From CAVQMB01 sp963713445 (GTDB lineage Bacteria > Pseudomonadota > Gammaproteobacteria > Competibacterales > Competibacteraceae), in the NCBI GenBank assembly GCA_963713445.1, contig CAVQMB010000004.1, positions 310,001 through 374,000 on the forward strand: 64,000 nt of DNA, read 5' to 3'. Below the pieces are notes generated by a model that was not told the origin of the DNA, ran no database searches, and saw only the letters and a program-made list of their open reading frames with translations. Every line of letters begins with the position of its first letter. Within the stretch, counting starts at the first letter, position 1. A program made the translations under genes and the position numbers. Below are positions 57,411 to 64,000 of the stretch, piece by piece.

Positions 57411-58906
57411 CAATGGACGACGATCTGCGCAATAGGGCAGCGGCAGCACTCACTGACGGGACGATAGCGGCACTGCCCGACAAGCACTTCATTAACGGTG
57501 AATGGCACCCGGCCCGTTCCGGTTGCACCATGGAATCGTTCGATCCTGGCACGGCCGAGCCGTTTGCGACCTTCGCCGCCGGAGATACGAACGATGTCGA
57601 CGCCGCTGTTGAGGCGGCGCAGGCCGCGCTGACGGGGCCTTGGTCGCACGACCTACCGGCGGGGCGTGGCCGGATATTGCAGCGCGCCGCCGGCCTGATC
57701 CGAAGCCGCGCCAATCATCTGGCAGTGGTCGAAAGCCTCGACTGCGGCAAGCCGGTCAGCGAAGCGCTGGCTGATGTTCACGGCGCAGCGCGGGCATTTG
57801 AATACTACGCCGGTGCGGCCGACAAGTTGCAGGGCGCGAGCATCCCGCTGGGCCGCAATTACGTCGCCTATACCGTCAGCGAGCCGGTCGGCGTCACCGC
57901 ACACATCGTGCCGTGGAATTTTCCGATCGCGACCGCTGCCCGCAGCGTGGCCCCGGCGCTGGCCTCAGGGTGTACGGCCGTGGTGAAGCCTGCCGAGCAA
58001 ACGCCCATGACAGCACTGCTGCTGGCCGAGATACTCCAGGAAGCGGGCTTGCCTGACGGTGTCTGCAACGTCGTCACGGGCCGTGGTGGCGATGCCGGAG
58101 CGCCATTGGCAGCCCACCCTCTGGTCCGGCATATCACCTTCACCGGATCGACCGCGACCGGCCGGCGGGTAATGCAGGCCGCGGCCCAGAATGTGTCGAG
58201 TGTGACCCTGGAACTGGGCGGCAAATCACCGGTCGTGGTGCTGGCGGACTGCGCCATCGACCGGGCCGTCGATGGCGTTCTCGCGGCAATCTACGAAAAT
58301 GCCGGTCAGGTCTGCTCGGCCGGTTCGCGGCTGGTCGTCGAGCGTGAGATCCACGCCCGGCTGGTGGCGCGCCTGGTAACGCGGGCGCGGCAGCTCACAG
58401 TCGGCCATGGCCTGCGTGACCCGCAAATCGGCGCAATCAACTCGCGCGAGCAGTTGGAGAAAATAGCGGCCTACGTTGCTGACGCGAAGCGCCGCGGCGT
58501 TGAAATTGCCACCGGCGGACGCCAGGTGACGGATCCGACCACCGGCAAAGGCTGGTTTTTCGAGCCGACCGTGTTCGACAAGGTAACCCCTGACGACCGC
58601 ATGGCACAGGAGGAGATCTTCGGCCCGGTCCTGTCGGTTCAGGTCGCCGAGGATGCAGAGGAGGCGATCGCTCTGGCCAATGCAACGCGGTATGGGCTGG
58701 TGGCGGGTGTGTATACCAACAACGTCAACAAGGCGTTGGCCATGGCCCGCGATATTGATGCCGGCCAAATCTATATAAACGAATACTTTGCGGGCGGTAT
58801 CGAGGTTCCCTTCGGGGGCAATAAGCTGTCCGGGTTTGGACGTGAGAAAGGCCTCGAGGCGTTGCGTAGCTATTCCCGCGTCAAAAGCGTCGTCGCGAGG
58901 ATTTAG
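57407..58906 (+). CDS. NAD(P)-dependent aldehyde dehydrogenase
   Basis: 499 residues. Catalytic Cys in GQVCSAGSR near residue 303, general-base Glu in ELGGKSP near 267, and Asn in VPWNFPIA near 165. All are present. Resembles betaine/gamma-aminobutyraldehyde dehydrogenases (PuuC type). Start overlaps the enolase stop by four bases (ATGA). Likely oxidises the aldehyde made by the FAD oxidase next door. Confidence 0.92.
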   Translation: MTMDDDLRNRAAAALTDGTIAALPDKHFINGEWHPARSGCTMESFDPGTAEPFATFAAGDTNDVDAAVEAAQAALTGPWSHDLPAGRGRILQRAAGLIRSRANHLAVVESLDCGKPVSEALADVHGAARAFEYYAGAADKLQGASIPLGRNYVAYTVSEPVGVTAHIVPWNFPIATAARSVAPALASGCTAVVKPAEQTPMTALLLAEILQEAGLPDGVCNVVTGRGGDAGAPLAAHPLVRHITFTGSTATGRRVMQAAAQNVSSVTLELGGKSPVVVLADCAIDRAVDGVLAAIYENAGQVCSAGSRLVVEREIHARLVARLVTRARQLTVGHGLRDPQIGAINSREQLEKIAAYVADAKRRGVEIATGGRQVTDPTTGKGWFFEPTVFDKVTPDDRMAQEEIFGPVLSVQVAEDAEEAIALANATRYGLVAGVYTNNVNKALAMARDIDAGQIYINEYFAGGIEVPFGGNKLSGFGREKGLEALRSYSRVKSVVARI

Positions 58907-58969
58907 CGATGTTGCCGGGGACTGCGCTAGTCAACGGATCGGGGGTTGAACGGCTACCGGAGATCCGCC

Positions 58970-60269
58970 ATGAATACTGACTTGTACACCGATGACTTCA
59001 AGACGGAGCCCTATTGGTGGGACCTGGTCGAGCTGTGCGATCCCGGCGCTGCCGCCTTGCCGGGGCAGGCCGATGTGGTGGTGATCGGCTCAGGTTATTC
59101 CGGGCTCAATGCGGCCCTGCAAATTGCCCGGGCGGGTCGCAAAACGGTTGTCATCGAAGCACAAAGCGCCGGCTGGGGCGCCAGCACCCGCAACGGCGGC
59201 CAGGTGAGCACCAGTATCAAACCGGATTTCGGGAAGCTGAGCGCCAAATACGGGCCGGGCCAAGCATTCCGCATCCTGCAGGAGGGCCACAACTCGCTGG
59301 CCTGGCTAAAGGCGTTTATCAGGCGCGAAAACATCGCCTGCGATTTGGCAACCAGAGGCCGTTTCCATGGGGCCCACAATGCCAGTCAATACGAGCGGTT
59401 GGCCAAACGCATAAGAAACGAACCCAAGGGACTGGAAACGAACGCGCACCTGGTGCCGCGTTCCGAGCAAATGACTGAGCTCGGCACCCGTGCCTATCAC
59501 GGTGGTGTGGTTTACCCACGCCATGCCTCGGTGAACCCGGCCAAGCTGCACAGGGGACTGCTGCAACTTGTCCTGGCGGCTGGGGCTGAGGTGATACCGC
59601 ACTGTCCGGCTCAGGGCATCCGGTCCAGATACCGACAGTTTTCAAATCAGCACCGCCAAAGGGACGATCCGATGCCGCGATGTGATCGTCGCCAGCAACG
59701 GTTACACGGGCCCATTCGCTGCGTGGCAGCGACGCCGGATCATTCCGATCGGCAGTTACATCATCGCGACTGAACCGATAAAAAAGGACCTCATGCGCCG
59801 GCTGATGCCTACCGGCCGGACCATCGGTGACACCCGGAATGTGGTGTATTACTACCGTCCCTCCCCGGACGGCGAGCGGATCCTGTTCGGCGGTCGGGTG
59901 TCCCTCAGCGAGACCGATCCGCGGCGCAGTGCGCCCAAGCTTCATGCCGAGCTGACCCGGCTTTTCCCCGAACTGCAACAAACGCGGATTACGCACTCCT
60001 GGATGGGATTCGTGGGATACACGTTCGACACGTTGCCGCACAAGGGAACTCATGACGGAATTCACTACGTTATGGGCTATTGCGGTTCGGGCGTGGCAAT
60101 GGCCAGTTACCTGGGGATGCGGACCGGTTTGCAGGTACTGGGTAAATCAAGCGGTGCGACTGCTTTCGATGATCTGCCCTTTCCCACTCGCCCCTTTTAT
60201 TCTGGGAAACCATGGTTTCTGGCGCCGGCAATTACTTACTATCGCCAGATGGACCGCATGAATCGATGA
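58970..60269 (+). pseudogene. FAD amine/amino-acid oxidase (PuuB/DadA-like), one break
   Basis: Two frames give about 433 residues of the DAO family. FAD-binding VVVIGSGYSGLNAALQIARAG (about 36-56), GASTRNGGQVS, and C-terminal GYCGSGVAMASYLG. The frame changes at about 59615-59635: one base is missing, after which DSFQISTAKGTIRCRDVIVAS resumes. Length (1,300 bases) is not a whole number of codons. The family oxidises gamma-glutamylputrescine or D-amino acids. ATG 58970 behind CCGGAGA. Confidence 0.85.
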
Positions 60270-60492
60270 CCATTCAAAGCACTCTTGCAAGGCGAGACTG
60301 GAGTGAAAAATGATAAGCGATTATCCGAATCCCGGAACAAAAGGCACATAGGATAACTGAAAGCGAAAACCATATGACTGTCAGCTTTGCAAGCTTATCT
60401 TACCATCGAGGAGTTTGCATATGTCGAATCCCTAAACATGAATTCTGTTGCACCATTTGTTTTGAAGAATCATCGAAGCCGAGGAGAATGAA

Positions 60493-61572
60493 ATGTCGAC
60501 CAAAGTCCTCAATATCATCGCAGCCGGCGTATTGGCTGGCTCGCTGGCCGGAGCCATCACATCGGCAAGTGCGGAAACGCTGCGCCTCCTAACATGGGGT
60601 AACTATGCACCTGATGAGGTCGTGCAAAAATTCGAGGCCAAGTACCCCGATATCCACGTCCAGGTCACGCTGTCGAATAATGAGGAGATGATCGCCAAAC
60701 TCCGGGCTACCGGCGGCTCGGGATGGGATCTGGCGCAGCCCAGTCACGACCGTATCATGGAAGCGCAGGTCGAATACGGCATTTACAAGCCGATGGATCT
60801 TTCAAAGGTCCATGTCAACGAACTCGACCCGCAACTCCTGGCGGCGGTCAAGCACAACACGACAATCAACGGTAAGGTCTATTCCATTCCCTTTATGTGG
60901 GGCACGGCAGGACTGGTGGTCAACAAGACCAAAGCGCCCGACGTGAAAAAGTGGACCGACCTGTGCGATCCCAAATACAAGGGTAAAGTGTCAATGCGGC
61001 TGCGCCGCATAATTCTTCTTGGGACCGCGTTCGCAATGGGTTACGACCCGTTCGCCGCCTATCACAATAAGGATAAATACCGAAAACTCATGGACCGCGT
61101 GCAGCAGAAACTCATCGCCTGCAAGGATAACGTTCGTGCGTACTGGCACGGTGGCGACCAGCTGATGCGCTTGATGATGTCGGGCGAAGTGGTTGCGTCG
61201 GGCACCTGGAGTTCCACCGCCAACCGGCTTCATGCGTTGAACCCGAAGTTCGTGTTTGTGCCGCCAGAAAGCGGGGCTCTGGCCTGGATAGATACATTCA
61301 CGCTGCCGAAAAACGGTAAAGCAGACGATGCCGCTTACAAATGGATCAACTTCGTCATGCAACCGGATATCGAGAAAATTATCGCGGCTCATTGTGGCGC
61401 AACACCGGCCGTGAAAAATGGAATGGCGTTGATGCCAGCGGCTGGGCGTGAAAGTCTGGAAACCGCATTCAGTAAACAGGACCTTAACAAGTTGAAGTTC
61501 TTCCCCAATGTGCCGCCGGGCATCGAAGACATAGAAGGCAAGGTGCTCGATAACATCAAGGCAGCCCACTAA
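60493..61572 (+). CDS. PotD/PotF-like periplasmic binding protein
   Basis: 359 residues, spermidine/putrescine-type (family 1, PotD/PotF) binding protein. Signal peptide 1-27 (TSASAE); RLLTWGNYAPDEVVQKFEAKYP is the family start, VDIRYW-like YWHGGDQLMRLMMSGEVV the middle. ATG 60493 follows GAGGAGAA. The region 60270-60492 before it is A+T-rich and could hold a separate promoter. Ligand unknown: a polyamine or similar. Confidence 0.9.
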   Translation: MSTKVLNIIAAGVLAGSLAGAITSASAETLRLLTWGNYAPDEVVQKFEAKYPDIHVQVTLSNNEEMIAKLRATGGSGWDLAQPSHDRIMEAQVEYGIYKPMDLSKVHVNELDPQLLAAVKHNTTINGKVYSIPFMWGTAGLVVNKTKAPDVKKWTDLCDPKYKGKVSMRLRRIILLGTAFAMGYDPFAAYHNKDKYRKLMDRVQQKLIACKDNVRAYWHGGDQLMRLMMSGEVVASGTWSSTANRLHALNPKFVFVPPESGALAWIDTFTLPKNGKADDAAYKWINFVMQPDIEKIIAAHCGATPAVKNGMALMPAAGRESLETAFSKQDLNKLKFFPNVPPGIEDIEGKVLDNIKAAH

Positions 61573-61587
61573 CGCATCGCAGTTCAA

Positions 61588-61610
61588 GCGGAGGCGGCCA
61601 TCGCCTCCGC
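61588..61610 (+). promoter_or_regulatory. Intercistronic mRNA hairpin after binding-protein gene
   Basis: A perfect 9-bp stem (gcggaggcg/cgcctccgc) with a 5-base loop between the binding-protein and PotA-like genes, without a T-run. Same design and place as the hairpin at 24338; likely stabilises the binding-protein message. Confidence 0.65.
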
Positions 61611-61629
61611 CACCCGGGAAAGTTAGATT

Positions 61630-62736
61630 ATGTACGATCTCCAATGCGACAACTTGTCGAAGAACTTCGGTAACTTCGTCGCAGTAGACAAAGTATCGTT
61701 GTCGATTCCAAGTGGTTCGTTCTTTTCCATCCTCGGACCGTCCGGGTCAGGCAAAACGACGCTTATGCGCATGATTGCCGGGTTCGAGGAACCCACTTCG
61801 GGCGATATCAGAATAAGAGAAGCGTCAGTCATTCATACGCCTCCGAATAAACGAAACGTCAAGATGGTATTCCAGCACCTGGCATTGTTCCCGATGATGA
61901 ACGTCGAGGAAAACATCGCCTACGGGCTGCAATGCAAAAAACTGTCCAAGCGCGAAATTACCCGCCGGGTGCAGGAAGTGCTCGAGCGAATTGGGTTACC
62001 GGAGGTCGGTTCAAAGCACGTGAATCATCTCTCCGGCGGCCAGCGCCAGCGCATAGCGATCGCACGTTGCATGGTGCTGGAACCGGATGTGCTGCTGCTC
62101 GATGAACCCCTGGGCGCACTCGATCTGAAGTTGCGCGAGCGTATGAAGGTGGAACTGAAGCTGCTGCAACACCAGTTTGCGACCACCTTCCTCTATATCA
62201 CGCATGATCAATCCGAAGCCTTGGTCATGTCGGACCAGGTGGCCGTCATGAACAATGGTCGGTTCGAGCAGATCGGCACACCACAGGAGCTTTATCACGA
62301 TCCGAGGACCCCGTTCGTCGCCGGATTCGTGGGCGATAACAACCGCTGGAGTGGCCGTGTAACCACGATCGATCAGGCCGTCATAGCCGTGGCTACGGAT
62401 ACAGGCAACACGATCTGCGGGTGCAGCGATGACACCGACCGGCCGAGGGTGGGCGACAACGTAGACATCTACGTCCGGCCGGAGTACATCCAGGCAGACA
62501 GGACCCAACCCGACAGCGATGTACCAAATGGAAAGGCCAACATGCTCAGGGGCCAGGTCGACAGTCTGCTGTTCAATGGTGCCAACAGTCGCCTCCTGGT
62601 TCGCACTGATGCCGGCCAGTTGGTCCAGGCCAGCGTTGCCGATACTGATAGCGCGACGACATTCAACTCGGGTGACCCGGTCGCGTTGCACTGGCGGGTC
62701 GAGAAGTCTCGCATCTTCAGGGCACGGATAAATTAA
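61630..62736 (+). CDS. potA: PotA-like ABC ATPase
   Basis: 368 residues. Walker A GPSGSGKTT (about 35-43), signature LSGGQRQR near 137, Walker B LLLDEPLGALD, switch His ITHDQ, and a C-terminal TOBE domain (VYVRPEYI-like DIYVRPEYI). Complete. Forms the importer with the two permeases that follow; four bases separate it from the next start. Confidence 0.92.
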   Translation: MYDLQCDNLSKNFGNFVAVDKVSLSIPSGSFFSILGPSGSGKTTLMRMIAGFEEPTSGDIRIREASVIHTPPNKRNVKMVFQHLALFPMMNVEENIAYGLQCKKLSKREITRRVQEVLERIGLPEVGSKHVNHLSGGQRQRIAIARCMVLEPDVLLLDEPLGALDLKLRERMKVELKLLQHQFATTFLYITHDQSEALVMSDQVAVMNNGRFEQIGTPQELYHDPRTPFVAGFVGDNNRWSGRVTTIDQAVIAVATDTGNTICGCSDDTDRPRVGDNVDIYVRPEYIQADRTQPDSDVPNGKANMLRGQVDSLLFNGANSRLLVRTDAGQLVQASVADTDSATTFNSGDPVALHWRVEKSRIFRARIN

Positions 62737-62739
62737 GCC

Positions 62740-63612
62740 ATGTCAAGACGCGATTCCGATCGATTGGCATTGATATTGTTATTCATGCCGTTCGCAATCT
62801 GGATTATTTTGATAATTGTTATTCCAGAAGTCAGTATTCTTTATCTTTCACTCCAACAAAAACTGGGACTACACCAATACACCTATGGATTGACGAACTA
62901 CATCGATTTTATACATGAATCCATCTACTGGAGCTCACTACTTCGAACAGCGATAATATCAATACTGGTCACTGTTCTAACACTGATAGTCGGCTTTCCG
63001 GTTGCGTACTATATTGCCAAAATTGCCAAAGGCAGATCCAGGGCAGGACTTTTCCTATTGTGCCTGATCCCGCTGTGGGTAAGTGATCTGGTCAGAGTTT
63101 TCGGCTGGATGGTGCTGTTACGCCAGTCTGGCGTGGTTTCCGCGATACTCCAGTGGCTGGGCATCACCCATCAGCCGGTAGAGATGCTATACAGCAACGG
63201 GGCGCTTGTCGTTGGCCTCGTTTACACGATGTCGCTGTTCATGATCGTGCCGCTGGTCTCGATCCTCGACTCGATGGACGATGGCTTGATCGAGGCTGGG
63301 TACAACCTGGGGGGCAACGCCATAACAGTGTTCCGGCGTATCGTGCTTCCCTACTCGATGCCCGGCGTGGTGGCCGGATGCGTGATTGTGTTCATGTTGA
63401 CCACGGGCAGCTATCTGATACCGATCTTTCTGGGTAGCAAGGACAACATGTGGTTCACCGAGGTGATCTATGACCAGTTCATTGTCCGGTACAACTGGGA
63501 AGTAGGGTCCACATTCGGTGTCCTGCTGTTGATATTCACTTCGGTGGTCGTCTGGCTGGGTTTGCGTCTGACCGGGCAACGCCTGGGCAATACAATTGGT
63601 CGAGAGGGCTAA
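62740..63612 (+). CDS. potB: PotB-like ABC permease
   Basis: 290 residues, six membrane helices. EAA loop EAGYNLGGNAITVFRRIVLP. The first 300 bases are clearly more A+T-rich than the ALDH and MocR genes, hinting at a different history for the transporter part. Intact. Confidence 0.9.
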   Translation: MSRRDSDRLALILLFMPFAIWIILIIVIPEVSILYLSLQQKLGLHQYTYGLTNYIDFIHESIYWSSLLRTAIISILVTVLTLIVGFPVAYYIAKIAKGRSRAGLFLLCLIPLWVSDLVRVFGWMVLLRQSGVVSAILQWLGITHQPVEMLYSNGALVVGLVYTMSLFMIVPLVSILDSMDDGLIEAGYNLGGNAITVFRRIVLPYSMPGVVAGCVIVFMLTTGSYLIPIFLGSKDNMWFTEVIYDQFIVRYNWEVGSTFGVLLLIFTSVVVWLGLRLTGQRLGNTIGREG

Positions 63613-63616
63613 TAAG

Positions 63617-64000
63617 ATGAACGTTGCTGGCCCGCAAACCCCGGTGGTCCGTTGGTTGTATCGAGCCTACATCTGGCTGTTTTATGTCTATCTCATTGCA
63701 CCACTTGTAGCCACCAGTGTTTTCGCATTCAACGATTCACTGTTCCCCACGATGCCTTGGAAGGGCTTTACCTGGACTTGGTTTTTCGGCGATCAATACC
63801 CGAAAATCGGTTTCTTTCATGATAGCCGCCTACTGAACGGGGTGGAGACATCATTCCTTATTGGACTGATAGTTGCATCGGTTTCCGTGTTGATCGGCAC
63901 ATGCAATGCATTCTTATTTGAGCGGAAAAATTTCCGAGGCAAGGAGTTTCTTTACGGCGTGTTGATCATACCACTGGTGATCCCGGGTGTTGTGATTGGC
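63617..64000 (+). CDS. potC: PotC-like ABC permease, cut by window end
   Basis: 128 codons are visible before the window ends. ATG 63617 lies four bases after the upstream stop. Translation begins MNVAGPQTPVVRWLYRAYIW, then LIAPLVATSVFAFNDS, which matches the start of PotC-type permeases, and the second helix LIIPLVIPGVVIG is open at the end. 3' part lies outside. Confidence 0.85.
   Translation, partial: MNVAGPQTPVVRWLYRAYIWLFYVYLIAPLVATSVFAFNDSLFPTMPWKGFTWTWFFGDQYPKIGFFHDSRLLNGVETSFLIGLIVASVSVLIGTCNAFLFERKNFRGKEFLYGVLIIPLVIPGVVIG

Overview
The window is 64 kb of GC-rich bacterial chromosome, roughly 60-65% G+C by eye. The gene families (Ogt, an Ada/AlkA fusion, YaiI, short ThiI, CbpM, NNP-type nitrate porter, Lrp/AsnC, MocR, and liv, opp/dpp and pot transporters) fit a heterotrophic gammaproteobacterium. 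A sulfocyanin-like copper protein and an ectoine-utilisation-like gene set hint at an acid- or salt-exposed lifestyle, but I cannot name the genus. I see no tRNA, rRNA, CRISPR array, transposase or integrase.

Layout. 0.2-1.2 kb: two overlapping paralogous lipoproteins, followed by a candidate small RNA with a strong terminator. 1.5-7.3 kb: an ATP-grasp enzyme divergent from a large uncharacterised protein, then a secreted phosphoesterase. 7.4-16.8 kb: housekeeping and stress genes, including alkylation repair (Ada/AlkA fusion overlapping Ogt), sulfocyanin, a diguanylate-cyclase remnant, a 2-hydroxyacid dehydrogenase, YaiI, an MFS carrier, a dihydrolipoamide-dehydrogenase-like flavoprotein and a frame-broken thiI. 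17-25.2 kb: nitrate-type porter, Lrp regulator, a three-enzyme operon (diaminopropionate ammonia-lyase-like, M24 hydrolase, Asp/Glu-racemase-like) and a convergent polar amino-acid-type ABC importer; together these resemble ectoine/hydroxyectoine utilisation loci. 25.6-32.7 kb: an orphan CbpM, a complete liv importer, a TauD-type dioxygenase and an SDR dehydrogenase. 32.7-39.4 kb: a peptide ABC importer whose ATPase and DppC genes are broken by several frameshifts.

39.7-54.4 kb is the accessory part: eight same-strand genes in a tight array. They encode a DUF499 (BrxC/PglY-like) ATPase, an unknown protein, a TIGR04255-like protein, an HTH protein, an unknown protein of about 300 residues, a DUF1156 adenine-methylase-like protein, an XRE/ImmA metallopeptidase and a PLD-SNF2 helicase. 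This looks like a BREX-related anti-phage or restriction-type system lacking PglZ, with an embedded three-gene cassette of unknown function. Nearly every gene in it carries single-base frame breaks.

54.6-64 kb: a MocR regulator divergent from an enolase-superfamily enzyme, an aldehyde dehydrogenase, a PuuB/DadA-like FAD oxidase (one frame break) and a potABC-type importer whose last permease runs off the end. This is probably an inducible catabolic unit for an amine or amino-acid-like substrate.

The frame breaks are unevenly distributed. They are dense at 34-36 kb and 41-52 kb and rare elsewhere, and the protein on both sides of each break is still well conserved. Consensus sequence errors and recent inactivation therefore both remain open.
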